64,000 nt of DNA, from NCBI GenBank assembly GCA_019057795.1, contig JAHLWS010000034.1:1-64000 (forward strand). The letters run 5' to 3'. The notes beneath the pieces are model-generated. The model did not search any database, was not told where the DNA came from, and saw only the letters and a list, made by a program, of their open reading frames with translations. Of this stretch, positions 28,204 to 36,784 are shown one piece after another. Origin of the DNA: Promethearchaeota archaeon (GTDB lineage: Archaea > Asgardarchaeota > Lokiarchaeia > Sigyniarchaeales > SOKP01). Position numbers and translations under genes: made by a program. Numbering within the stretch: position 1 is the stretch's first letter; each line of letters begins with the position of its first letter.

Positions 28204-28917
28204 TTATAAAACAATAACTTTTCCATCTTTTTGTCCTATATACGCTTTAGATGTCATTCCTATGAAAAATCCTGTATCGACAACACCAGGAATTTTTAAT
28301 AACTTGTCGTTCATATCTGAGGGGCTTTCAATTAAACCGAAATCAACATCGATAATAAAATTACCATTATCGGTAACTAAAGGACCTGCTTTTGCTTGGG
28401 CCATCCTTAGTTTCGGTGTACCTCCTAATTTTTCTAACTTTTTCAAAATTGGAACATATCCAAAAGGAATGACTTCGATTGGTACTCCCTTGTTCCAATT
28501 CTCTCCTAATTTTTCTGACTTTTTACGATAATCTGCGATAATTACTAACTTTTTTGATGAATTAGCAACAATTTTCTCTTGAACTAAACACCCCCCACCT
28601 CCCTTAATTAAATTTAATTCTTTATCAATTTCATCGGCACCATCAATATCTAAGTCAATTTCAGGGTACTGATCTAAAGTAACGAGAGTAAGTCCATTTT
28701 CTACTATTAATTGACGAGACTGAAACGATGTCGGGATGCACTTCAAGTTCAAATCCTCTGCTTTATTGATCTCCGCTATTCTCTTGATGGCGTATACAAC
28801 TGTGGAGCCACTTCCAATTCCCAAAATCATGCCTTTTTTGACATTTTCCTCGACTGCTTTAAACGCAGCGTTTTTTTTGCCTATTTCAATTAGATCTTCA
28901 CTCATAAGTTTCACCAA
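28204..28917 (-). CDS. rpiA: Ribose-5-phosphate isomerase A
   Basis: 237 residues. Hallmarks are LGIGSGSTVVYAIKRIAE near residue 32, IPTSFQSRQL, DLDIDGADEID near 90, and LIKGGGGCLVQEKIVA, which carry the catalytic Asp, Glu and Lys of RpiA. It makes ribose 5-phosphate from ribulose 5-phosphate, next to Rpe in the same operon. An internal methionine at residue 5 is another possible start. The gene begins 2 bases after purE ends. Confidence 0.92.
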   Translation of the reverse strand: MVKLMSEDLIEIGKKNAAFKAVEENVKKGMILGIGSGSTVVYAIKRIAEINKAEDLNLKCIPTSFQSRQLIVENGLTLVTLDQYPEIDLDIDGADEIDKELNLIKGGGGCLVQEKIVANSSKKLVIIADYRKKSEKLGENWNKGVPIEVIPFGYVPILKKLEKLGGTPKLRMAQAKAGPLVTDNGNFIIDVDFGLIESPSDMNDKLLKIPGVVDTGFFIGMTSKAYIGQKDGKVIVL

Positions 28918-28919
28918 GA

Positions 28920-29342
28920 TTATTTTTTTAACAAATTAAGAATTCTGATCGCCAAATAAGCAGCATTCTCGCCCCTATCTATTCCTACGCAAGCAACAGG
29001 AATCCTGGGGGGCATTTGTACGATAGACAATAACGCATCTAATCCACTTAATTTGGTACTAACGGGTACACCAATAACTGGCTTGTTAGTTTTAGATGCA
29101 ATTACACCTGGTAAAGCCGCTGACAATCCAGCGACAGCAATATATACTAAGGATTGACACGATTTTAAATAATCGTCTAATTTGTCTGGATCTCGGTGAG
29201 CAGATATAATTTGAAGTTCGTAAGTTATTTTGTTTTCTTTTAAAACATTCTCTGCTTTTTCATACACTTCTTTATCTGAAGTACTACCCGCTATTATTGA
29301 GACCAAAGTCATTTTACTTTTATCTATGTTCGTGTCTGGCAT
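28920..29342 (-). CDS. purE: PurE-type N5-carboxyaminoimidazole ribonucleotide mutase
   Basis: 140 residues. Class I PurE motifs are clear: [40 protein letters not shown] and [24 protein letters not shown]. The His in SAHR is the catalytic residue of the family. The ~12-residue N-terminal extension is not conserved, so the start could be a methionine at residue 11. It heads the purE-rpiA-rpe cluster, coupling ribose-phosphate supply to purine synthesis. Confidence 0.88.
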   Translation of the reverse strand: MPDTNIDKSKMTLVSIIAGSTSDKEVYEKAENVLKENKITYELQIISAHRDPDKLDDYLKSCQSLVYIAVAGLSAALPGVIASKTNKPVIGVPVSTKLSGLDALLSIVQMPPRIPVACVGIDRGENAAYLAIRILNLLKK

Positions 29343-29554
29343 ATTTAATCTAAATCTCCTAAAAATAAAAATAATACTAATAAAATCTTAATAATTTTTT
29401 GGATAAATTATCAAAAAGAAACATTTCATTGTTAAGGTTCAAAAACAATTTTATCGAAAACTTTAATATATTTTTAAATATTTTCATAAATGAATATCAA
29501 AAATTTATTGAAAATCAAGTAGTAAAAAATATTATAAATACGAGTGATATAAAA

Positions 29555-30892
29555 ATGGAATTAAATGAAGTATGGTTAGTAGATTACGCGCGAACTGCAT
29601 TTTCACGATCAAGACCCGCTCAACCAGAAAGAGATGTATTCGGGGAAATTAAAGGAGATGAGCTTCTTATACTCTTACTGAAAAACATGTTTGAAAATAG
29701 ATTAGCAGACAAAAGCATTGAAAAGAAGGATATAGATGAATTTACGATTGGATGTTCTTTTGGGGTAGGAGAACACTGGACTTATGGAGGTAAACTTCCT
29801 ACTTATTATGTAGGTATGGATAAAAGAACATCTTGTGTATTTTTAGATAAGGCATGTGGATCAGCAGCAGCAGGGTTTAACTTAGGATTTATGGAAATTG
29901 CAATGGGTTATAGTAAATGTGTTTTATCAACAGGTATAGAACATCTCACGCGAGTCCCTATGGGCATAACAAACCAATGGATTAAGCCCAACCTCGCAAT
30001 TGCTAGTAAAGACTCACCTTTCTATATGCCAGAATATGCACGAAAAGGTAAATACGATGTACTTGTATCAACAGATATGTTAGCTACGGCACAAAAATTA
30101 TTCGAAGAGGAAATCCCGAAATTTACAAAGGAAGATATGGATAAATTTGGAGTAAGAGCACATAATTTAACTATTAAAAGCCAAGAAGAAAAATGGTTCA
30201 CGTCAGGTGTTAATGGAGGAGAGATTATTCCAATTGAAGGCCATGTAGAGGGAAATACTGAGGAACCAATGATGGTTGATAGAGACATGGCAGCAAGAAA
30301 ATCAACTCTTGAATCTGTTGCAAAGTTAAGGTCTGTTTCCAAGCCTTTCTACATTAAAAAAACAGCATCCGGGCAAGAACTTGGTCGAAAAGGCTATATG
30401 GAATATGTAGGTAGTAAGGATGGTGTAATCACTGCAGGGAATGCTTCTCCTTTAAATGCGGGAGCTACAGCATGTGTCATGATGAATGCTAAAGAGGCTC
30501 AAAAAAGAGGTATTAATCCTTTAGCTAAAGTTGTTTCTATTGGATTTGCAGGTGTAGATCCTACAGTAATGGGACGAGGACCTGTTCCTGCCTCAAAAAT
30601 GGCGCTAGAACATGCTGGATTAACCGCTGATGATATAGATTTTTGGGAGATAAACGAAGCTTTTTGTATAGTGGCATTAAATTGCATGGATAAACTTGGT
30701 ATTCCTGAAGAAAAAGTAAATATTAAAGGAGGCTCTACTGCAATTGGTCATCCATTGGGTGCTACAATGTGCCGCTTAATCGGTACTGTATCTCGCATAC
30801 TAAAAGATAAAAACGCAAAATATGGAATAGCTAACGCGTGTTGTGGTGGCGGTCAAGGAGTAGCAGTTTTATTGGAAAATATTGATAAATAA
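29555..30892 (+). CDS. Thiolase (acetyl-CoA acetyltransferase family), copy 1
   Basis: 445 residues from the ATG at 29555. This start matches the N-terminus of the tandem paralogue (MEL-EVWL-DYARTAFSRS); the open frame extends further upstream to a TTG at 29399, but that part is Asn/Phe-rich and not conserved. The catalytic nucleophile is C101 (KACGSAAAG). The other motifs are NEAFCIVAL, GGSTAIGHPLGAT (His) and ACCGGGQGVA (second Cys). It condenses two acyl-CoA or cleaves 3-ketoacyl-CoA; direction is unknown. Confidence 0.9.
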   Translation: MELNEVWLVDYARTAFSRSRPAQPERDVFGEIKGDELLILLLKNMFENRLADKSIEKKDIDEFTIGCSFGVGEHWTYGGKLPTYYVGMDKRTSCVFLDKACGSAAAGFNLGFMEIAMGYSKCVLSTGIEHLTRVPMGITNQWIKPNLAIASKDSPFYMPEYARKGKYDVLVSTDMLATAQKLFEEEIPKFTKEDMDKFGVRAHNLTIKSQEEKWFTSGVNGGEIIPIEGHVEGNTEEPMMVDRDMAARKSTLESVAKLRSVSKPFYIKKTASGQELGRKGYMEYVGSKDGVITAGNASPLNAGATACVMMNAKEAQKRGINPLAKVVSIGFAGVDPTVMGRGPVPASKMALEHAGLTADDIDFWEINEAFCIVALNCMDKLGIPEEKVNIKGGSTAIGHPLGATMCRLIGTVSRILKDKNAKYGIANACCGGGQGVAVLLENIDK

Positions 30893-30998
30893 TCAAATTT
30901 TATTTTTAACGCAACTTATATTTTTTTTATTTTATTTAAATTAATATCAATTGAACTTAATATAAAAATAATCTTAAAAATTTGAGGGAATTATAAAT

Positions 30999-32282
30999 AT
31001 GGAATTAAAAGAAGTATGGTTAATTGATTACGCGCGTACAGCGTTTTCGCGATCTAGACCTAAACAACCAGAAAGAGATGTATTTGGCGAAATTAGAGGC
31101 GACGAACTTCTTGCTAAATTGTTAATGAAATTTTTCGATGGAAAATTAGCGGATAAAGGAATCGAAAAGAAGGACATAGACGAGTTTACGGTTGGATCTG
31201 CCATGGGCGTCTGGGAGAATTGGGCTTATGGAGGTAGACTTCCAATGTTCTTAGCAGACTTTCCTTACGAAGTACCTGCTATGTTTGTAGATAGACAATG
31301 TGGATCAGCTGGTAGTGGAATGCATATTGGAATTATGGAGATTATGACGGGATATAGTAAAATTTGCATGGCTACAGGCGTTGAACACATGACTCGGGTC
31401 GATATGCAAAACAATCACATTCGCCCAAATCTGAAAATGATTAATAAAAAGAGTGAATGGTATAGACCTAAATATGATTTAATGACAACAATTAACATGT
31501 TACAAACAGCTCAGAAATTATACGAACAAGAGGTGCCTGCTTTCACTAAAGAAGATTTGGATAAATTCGGAGTGAGAGCTCATAATTTAACGATTAAAAA
31601 TCAAGAAGCAGGTTGGTTTAAAGGAGAGATTATCCCAATTGAAGGCCATGTTGGTGGTAATGTAGAAGAACCATTAATGGTAGATAAAGATATGGCCGCG
31701 AGAAAATCAACTTTAGAAAGTGTTGCAGGATTGCGAAGGTTATCAAAACCATTTTTCCTAGAGAAAAATGGAGGCAGAGCGGGCTATAAAGAGAGAGAAG
31801 GAACTTCTGAAGGAGTAATAACTGCTGGGAACTCTTCACCTCTGAATGCTGGGGCTACAGCTTGCATTGTAATGTCTGCTGAGGAAGCTAAAAAGCGAGG
31901 ACTTGAACCGATGGCTAAGATAGTTTCACTTGGATGGGCAGGAGTAGATCCTAGCGTCATGGGTCGTGGTCCTGTTCCTGCAACGGAGATGGCCTTAAAG
32001 AGCGCTGGATTAACTGCTGATGATATCGATTACTGGGAAATTAACGAAGCTTTCTGCATTGTTGCTTTAAATTGTATGAAACATTTTAATATTCCTGAAG
32101 AAAAGGTAAATGTCATGGGTGGTTCTACCGCAATTGGTCATCCGCTAGGCTCTACGATGGTAAGATTACCAGGAACTCTAGCTCGCATCCTAAAAGATAA
32201 AAAGGCTAAGTACGGCGTTGCAAACGCGTGCGTAGGTGGCGGACAAGGCGTTGCTACGTTAATTGAAAACCTCGATGCCTAA
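30999..32282 (+). CDS. Thiolase (acetyl-CoA acetyltransferase family), copy 2
   Basis: 427 residues, highly similar to the gene just upstream along its whole length. The nucleophile is C101 (RQCGSAGSG). GGSTAIGHPLGST and ACVGGGQGVA carry the other catalytic residues. It lacks a ~10-residue insert that copy 1 has near the KSTLESVAKLRS region. A GAGG site lies before the ATG. The two genes are 106 bases apart with a T-rich stretch between, so they may have separate promoters. No HMG-CoA synthase or DUF35 gene is adjacent. Confidence 0.9.
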   Translation: MELKEVWLIDYARTAFSRSRPKQPERDVFGEIRGDELLAKLLMKFFDGKLADKGIEKKDIDEFTVGSAMGVWENWAYGGRLPMFLADFPYEVPAMFVDRQCGSAGSGMHIGIMEIMTGYSKICMATGVEHMTRVDMQNNHIRPNLKMINKKSEWYRPKYDLMTTINMLQTAQKLYEQEVPAFTKEDLDKFGVRAHNLTIKNQEAGWFKGEIIPIEGHVGGNVEEPLMVDKDMAARKSTLESVAGLRRLSKPFFLEKNGGRAGYKEREGTSEGVITAGNSSPLNAGATACIVMSAEEAKKRGLEPMAKIVSLGWAGVDPSVMGRGPVPATEMALKSAGLTADDIDYWEINEAFCIVALNCMKHFNIPEEKVNVMGGSTAIGHPLGSTMVRLPGTLARILKDKKAKYGVANACVGGGQGVATLIENLDA

Positions 32283-32373
32283 TTAAATTCTATTTTAGGT
32301 AAATTTTTCTTTTTTTTATTTTCTTACAAAATTTAGGCTTTAAATTTATTTCTCTTCTTAAAATCATATTTTA

Positions 32374-32400
32374 AGAATATTCTAGAAATATTTAAATATT
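32374..32400 (+). promoter_or_regulatory. Likely archaeal promoter of dodecin with a palindrome upstream
   Basis: A perfect 10-bp palindrome (AGAATATTCT, 32374-32383) directly precedes an extended TATA-like box (ATATTTAAATATT, 32388-32400). Transcription would start about 25 bases further on, roughly 55 bases before the dodecin start. The palindrome could be an operator or part of the BRE; this is inference. Confidence 0.4.
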
Positions 32401-32481
32401 AAACAATAACAATAACATTTAGTCTTATTATAAATTCTACAAAAAATTTCGTAACAATAAATTTTGTAAAGGTGAATTAAA

Positions 32482-32688
32482 ATTACTGTATATAAAAGTA
32501 TTCAGCTAGTTGCCACGAGCGATAAGAATTGGGCAGACGCGGTTAAGGTTGCTTATACTGAAGCAAAGAAGTCCCTTCGTGGTATTCGAAATATCCAAAT
32601 TATCGAATCTGATGTTAAGGTTAAAGAAGATCAAGATAAATTGATTTATCGGGTTCGAGTGCAAATTAATTTCCAAATCGAAAGATAA
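32482..32688 (+). CDS. Dodecin (flavin-binding small protein), ATT start
   Basis: 68 residues: VYKSIQLVATSDKNWADAVKV and then EAKKSLRGIRNIQIIESDVKV and YRVRVQINFQIER. This is the full dodecin fold, a beta strand, a helix carrying the conserved Trp and two further strands, and a known dodecameric flavin store. An in-frame TGA lies at 32473-32475 and there is no ATG, GTG or TTG before the conserved N-terminus. The only fitting start is ATT at 32482, six bases after GGTGA. The product is certain; the start codon is inferred. It follows the thiolase pair but has its own promoter-like region. Confidence 0.88.
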   Translation: MTVYKSIQLVATSDKNWADAVKVAYTEAKKSLRGIRNIQIIESDVKVKEDQDKLIYRVRVQINFQIER

Positions 32689-32698
32689 GATAATAAAA

Positions 32699-32711
32699 TT
32701 TTTTTTTTTTT
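32699..32711 (+). terminator. Oligo-T terminator after dodecin
   Basis: A run of 13 T residues begins 10 bases after the dodecin stop codon. Archaeal RNA polymerase terminates at such oligo-T tracts without needing a hairpin. Confidence 0.6.
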
Positions 32712-32823
32712 AATTTAACAACATATCTCAAATATATTTTTTTATAAAATAAAATTTTAAAAAGGTAAATAGTTTAGATTTTCATACTAACTTAATTTAA
32801 ATGTATTAAGATTGGTTATAGTT

Positions 32824-32928
32824 ATGGAAGAGTTAATAGAAACTTATGGATGGTATATTATTGCGGGGATAATTACCTTAGTTGTGTTAATCACATGTTG
32901 CAAAATCAATAGAAAACTTCTAAAATAA
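32824..32928 (+). CDS. 34-residue single-pass membrane microprotein
   Basis: An ATG-started ORF of 34 codons. Residues 11-25 are strongly hydrophobic (YIIAGIITLVVLITCC), flanked by an acidic N-terminus (MEELIET) and a basic C-terminus (KINRKLLK), giving an N-out, C-in single-pass topology. Two adjacent cysteines end the helix. No homologue is recognised. It lies between dodecin and the convergent TPR gene. Confidence 0.45.
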   Translation: MEELIETYGWYIIAGIITLVVLITCCKINRKLLK

Positions 32929-32973
32929 TAGTCGCTAATAATTCGGGCGTAGTATTCGTTTAGCGCTGTTTAA

Positions 32974-33720
32974 CTAAATCCCTAAACCATTTCTATTTAG
33001 ATCGTCTATTAATTTTGGTAATAATTCTTTATTTATGTTAAGATAATCGCCGTCTAATTCAAAGTTATACTTTTGTCCCCACTCAATTAGAACTTTTATT
33101 ATAGTTTCTTTGTTTAATTTGAGTAGGTCTTGTATCATATCAACCTTAATACGTTTTGAAACGCTTAATAATGCTATTAATCGTTCAATAACGCTCATGT
33201 TTTCTTTAGGTTCGGTTTCTGTTTTATTTAGGTTATCTAATTTCTGTCTAATTGCCATAAGAGCTTGTTTAGCGTAAACAAAATCGGGATCGATTTTTAA
33301 AGCTTTTTGGTGAGCTTCTATAGCTTTTTCTAAATTTTCTCTTTCTTCGTAGATTAGACCAATGTTGTAATGGCAATGCTTATAATCCGGTTTTATAGCT
33401 ATCGCAATTTCACAAGCGTTCAACGCTTCTTCAAATAGTTCTAGGTTAAAATAGGCGATCCCTAGGTTATAATGTGCTCTATAATTATGAGGGTCAATCT
33501 CTATTATTCTTTTAAAATTTTTAATCGCTTTTTCATACTCTAAAACGTAATAATCGTTAAGGTAACCACCGTAAGCAAACAAAGCGTCAATAAGGCTTTT
33601 CTTAATTTCGAGCTCGGAGTTTTTTTTGAACAAATCCTCTAAAATTTCTATACCTTCTTCGAAAACTTCGTTATCTACTAATTCTTTTGCTTTTTCAAGA
33701 ATTTCTCTGTTGTCAGTCAA
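32974..33720 (-). CDS. TPR protein with C-terminal winged-helix-like domain
   Basis: 248 residues. At least three tetratricopeptide repeats lie between residues ~45 and 155 (for example YRAHYNLGIAYFNLELFEEALNA and KHCHYNIGLIYEERENLEKAIEA). A linker with TETEPKEN leads to a C-terminal ~75-residue domain (SVIERLIALLSVSKRIKVDMIQDLL ... ) that resembles a PCI or winged-helix module. It probably acts as a protein-protein adaptor. It ends one small gap before the GNAT-like gene and is likely co-transcribed with it. Confidence 0.78.
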   Translation of the reverse strand: MTDNREILEKAKELVDNEVFEEGIEILEDLFKKNSELEIKKSLIDALFAYGGYLNDYYVLEYEKAIKNFKRIIEIDPHNYRAHYNLGIAYFNLELFEEALNACEIAIAIKPDYKHCHYNIGLIYEERENLEKAIEAHQKALKIDPDFVYAKQALMAIRQKLDNLNKTETEPKENMSVIERLIALLSVSKRIKVDMIQDLLKLNKETIIKVLIEWGQKYNFELDGDYLNINKELLPKLIDDLNRNGLGI

Positions 33721-33730
33721 TTGTTTTCAC

Positions 33731-34186
33731 TTAGATCTCATTTTCGTACCAAATATTTGGTGATTTTTTTACTCCAAGCTTCATAAAAACGCTTCTTAAG
33801 GCACCGTCTGAATCCGGACAGATGTAATACACTTTATCTAATTTAAGAGTTTTCTTTATGTATAGCTGTAGTTCTCTGATTATTTTCTCTTCAATCCCTT
33901 TTTTGTAAGAATCTTCCTTTTTAGTTAAAATTTGATGAATAATTGCTCGATCGTTGCCTAAATAATCTCTAAAAGAAGTATATGTTCCCCAACCAACAAT
34001 TTTCCCATCCTCTTTGGCAACCACCATAGAATTTCTATATTGAAGGTCTAAGACTCTTTTATTTATTTCTTGTTCGAATTTTTGCCAATGTGAGAAGAAG
34101 TAAGACTTATTTTCAATAAAATCTTCAAAAATTTCTTTAAGTTCCTCTCGATCTAATCGAGGGTCGTATCTATCGATTGTAATCAT
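33731..34186 (-). CDS. GNAT-like N-acetyltransferase
   Basis: About 151 residues from the ATG at 34186 (MITIDRYDPRLDREEL). An upstream in-frame ATG at 34234 would add 16 basic residues. The central strand SMVVAKEDGKIVGWGTYTSF and the following YLGNDRAIIHQILTKKEDSYKKGIEEKII have the layout of GNAT motif A, although the acetyl-CoA loop is not a clean Q/RxxGxG/A. The late strand VYYICPDSDGALRSVFMKLGV fits motif B. The substrate is unknown. It precedes the TPR gene by 10 bases. Confidence 0.6.
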   Translation of the reverse strand: MITIDRYDPRLDREELKEIFEDFIENKSYFFSHWQKFEQEINKRVLDLQYRNSMVVAKEDGKIVGWGTYTSFRDYLGNDRAIIHQILTKKEDSYKKGIEEKIIRELQLYIKKTLKLDKVYYICPDSDGALRSVFMKLGVKKSPNIWYENEI

Positions 34187-34293
34187 GATAGTTCTGTTAA
34201 TGATTAATGGTTTTATAACATTTTTTCTTTTCAATTTTCTTTTAATTAATCTTTAATAAAAACTCTTTTTTAAGTTCTGGTATATTAGAATTT

Positions 34294-34809
34294 ATGAAAC
34301 GGACAAATGAAATAGGCAAATTGATTATACCTTTCAAAAAAACCAATAAGGACGCTACGCTTCCTATAACTTCAAAAAAAGGAGACGCTGGTGCTGACGC
34401 TCGAATCAGTGGCTTTAAACAAATTATTAATGAAAACGGTAAAAAAGAATTAATCGAGCTTGACACTAACACTTATACGCTTAAGCCACTAGAGCGAATT
34501 GGGTGCCCTTTAGGATTCGCCACTGCTATCCCCGAAGGATATTACTTTAAGGTAGTCCCCCGTAGTGGTCTCGCACTGTGGGAAGGAATATCAATCGTTA
34601 ATAGTCCTGGTACTATAGATTCTGGTTATAGAAACGAATGGATGGCTATTGTTGTTAACCTTTCAAATAAAGAAGTACAATTAAAAAAAGGAGATAGAAT
34701 ATGCCAAATAATTCTTGGAAAGTTACACGAATACGAAATTACGGAAAAGAAAGAATTACCGGATTCAGATCGAGGTTTAGGAGGTTTCGGGTCAACAGGA
34801 AAAAATTAA
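34294..34809 (+). CDS. dut: dUTP diphosphatase
   Basis: 171 residues. All five trimeric dUTPase motifs are seen in order: DAGADARI, PRSGLALWEG, NSPGTIDSGYRNEWMAIVVN, KGDRICQIIL and the C-terminal RGLGGFGSTG. It hydrolyses dUTP to dUMP and keeps uracil out of DNA. The DAGAD motif is followed by a ~25-residue insert (GFKQIINENGKKELIELDTNTY), longer than in the minimal enzyme. It is divergent from the GNAT-like gene. Confidence 0.93.
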   Translation: MKRTNEIGKLIIPFKKTNKDATLPITSKKGDAGADARISGFKQIINENGKKELIELDTNTYTLKPLERIGCPLGFATAIPEGYYFKVVPRSGLALWEGISIVNSPGTIDSGYRNEWMAIVVNLSNKEVQLKKGDRICQIILGKLHEYEITEKKELPDSDRGLGGFGSTGKN

Positions 34810-34913
34810 TCTGAAGATTAAAAAATCTTCTTTAAATCTCGTATAATAAAATTCAAATTCTTAGATTAATTTAATATATTATTCGTTTTCATTTAATTAG
34901 GATATTATAAAAT

Positions 34914-36437
34914 TTGGATGACAATTTGACTGAATCTAATAATTTTGAACCATATAAAGACCACTTTCTGTATAAGATATTAAATCCAAAGAGTTTAGCA
35001 ATTTTTGGAGCAAATAATAATTTATTGACAACAATGGGCTCTATGCAATTGCGTAATATTATCGCTGGTGGCGGATTTGATGGCAATATTTACCCAGTTC
35101 ATCCTAGACTGGATGAAGTTCAGGGTTATAAAGCTTATAAATTCGTAAAAGATTTACCAGTAGTACCCGATCTTGCCTTTCTTATATTACCTACAAGAGT
35201 AGTACCTCAGGTTATGGAAGAATGCGGAGAAAAGGGGATTAAAAACCTTTTAATAACTTCTGGTGGTTTCAGAGAGATTGGAAAAGATGGAATAGAACTA
35301 TCTAAAAAAATTGACGAAATTTCAAAAAAATACAATATGAGATTTGTCGGTCCTAACTGTCTTGGAATATATAATGGATGGTATGGATTTCCTGAGAAAA
35401 AGGAAGCTTATTTTAACACTTTTTGGCCTTATGCGATACCTGAACGGGGAAATATTTCGATTATAAGTCAATCAGGAACTATCGCTGCCCAAACTTTCTG
35501 GCATGCGAAAGAGATGGGTGTTAGGATTAGTAAGTCGCTTTCTGTAGGTAACGAAAGAAATATTGATATGGTAGATTTTTTAGAATATTTCAGAGACGAT
35601 CCTCAAACAGGTGTAATCGGACTTTATATAGAAGAGATAAAACGGGGAAAAGAGTTTATTAAATTGGTCAAAGAAATCACTCCAAAAAAGCCTATCGTTG
35701 CGATTTATACGGGAGGAACTAAAGCTGCAGATAGAGCGATCAAGAGTCATACAGGCTCTTTAGGTGGCAATCAAAAGATTTACGACGCAGTTTTTAAAGA
35801 TACTGGAATTATCTCTACTAATTCTATAACAGACTTCTTGTATTACTTAAGGACTTTGTCCTTTGCTCAAAAATATAACATATTTATGAAAGGTAATCGA
35901 ATAGGAATTATTACCGATTCAGGTGGTTCAGGTTCTATGATGACGAAATCATCCGAGTTATATGGTTTAGAGGTGCCCGAATTTTCTAAACAACTAAAAG
36001 ATGAGCTTTCCGAATTAATACCTTTTACTGCAAGCGCTAACAACCCTATTGATGTTACTTTCGATGTGAATTTTTTAAACATATTTTACAAATTTCCAAA
36101 GATGTTAATGAAATCGGGAGAAGTTGATTCAATAATTATTTGGGGCGTTTTTGATTTCGACGATGTGATAGAAACAATTGAAAAATCAGGGATGGTCGTT
36201 GACGAGAATGTGAGAAATATGGGCCTCATGTTAGATAGGGCTATTATAAAACCAATTAAGCGTCTAATGAAAAAATATTCCATTCCTGTTTATTTTAGTG
36301 GACCATTTCCATATAGATTTTCTTGGTTTCAAAAATTTCTGTCCTACGATATACCCATTTTTGATTTGTGGGATGCTCCACCTAAATGTTTAAAAATTCT
36401 GTATGAGTATTCAGAATATCGTAAAAAACATCAATAA
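34914..36437 (+). CDS. Acyl-CoA synthetase (NDP-forming) alpha-type subunit
   Basis: 507 residues. A CoA-binding Rossmann domain comes first (SLAIFGANNN, NIYPVHPRLDEVQGYKAY, VGPNCLGIYN). A succinyl-CoA-ligase-like domain follows (ISIISQSGTIAAQTFWHA, VGNERNIDMVDFLEYF). IKSHTGSLGG near residue 282 carries the His that is phosphorylated in this family. It lacks the ATP-grasp beta part, so it needs a separate beta subunit, which is not in the window. The start is TTG at 34914; no ATG precedes the conserved region in frame. It makes ATP or GTP from acyl-CoA, or the reverse. Confidence 0.85.
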   Translation: MDDNLTESNNFEPYKDHFLYKILNPKSLAIFGANNNLLTTMGSMQLRNIIAGGGFDGNIYPVHPRLDEVQGYKAYKFVKDLPVVPDLAFLILPTRVVPQVMEECGEKGIKNLLITSGGFREIGKDGIELSKKIDEISKKYNMRFVGPNCLGIYNGWYGFPEKKEAYFNTFWPYAIPERGNISIISQSGTIAAQTFWHAKEMGVRISKSLSVGNERNIDMVDFLEYFRDDPQTGVIGLYIEEIKRGKEFIKLVKEITPKKPIVAIYTGGTKAADRAIKSHTGSLGGNQKIYDAVFKDTGIISTNSITDFLYYLRTLSFAQKYNIFMKGNRIGIITDSGGSGSMMTKSSELYGLEVPEFSKQLKDELSELIPFTASANNPIDVTFDVNFLNIFYKFPKMLMKSGEVDSIIIWGVFDFDDVIETIEKSGMVVDENVRNMGLMLDRAIIKPIKRLMKKYSIPVYFSGPFPYRFSWFQKFLSYDIPIFDLWDAPPKCLKILYEYSEYRKKHQ

Positions 36438-36784
36438 TTAAATTCTTCTTTAATCTTATTTTACATGTTATATCCTTGCTTATATACAAGGCTTTTAATT
36501 CCTGCATTAATAATTAATTGTGCAATGATTAAATCCATGAGGAGAACCATTATACCCCATAGAGAGAATGTGAGAATCCTTGATTAATACAACACCAACC
36601 TTTTTTTTGATGCAAGTACTTTTTTATTATAGCAACTTCTTATTTTTAATGTAAAAATGTTTTACAATCTAAGATAATAGAACGAACATTACGAATTAAA
36701 CGAAAATTAAAAAATACGAAATATATTAATTTTATAACTAAAAAAAATAAGACTATTGTAAAAGCGTAAAACTATTTAAGAACC
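36438..36784 (+). other. Gene-free stretch with a terminator-like hairpin
   Basis: 347 bases between the acyl-CoA synthetase and the histidine kinase. A 5-bp hairpin CCTTG/CAAGG (36474-36478 with 36487-36491) is followed by CTTTT and may end the upstream transcript. A 20-codon ATG frame (36525-36587, begins MIKSMRRT) has no recognisable product. The rest is AT-rich with no gene seen. Confidence 0.4.

Noticed and set aside
29399..29554. 52-residue N-terminal extension of thiolase copy 1
   Set aside because: It is low-complexity, absent from the tandem paralogue, and starts at TTG; ATG 29555 matches the paralogue start.
36520..36600. Possible C/D-box small RNA (two TGATTA-like boxes)
   Set aside because: No CTGA D-box or clear terminal stem, so not supportable.
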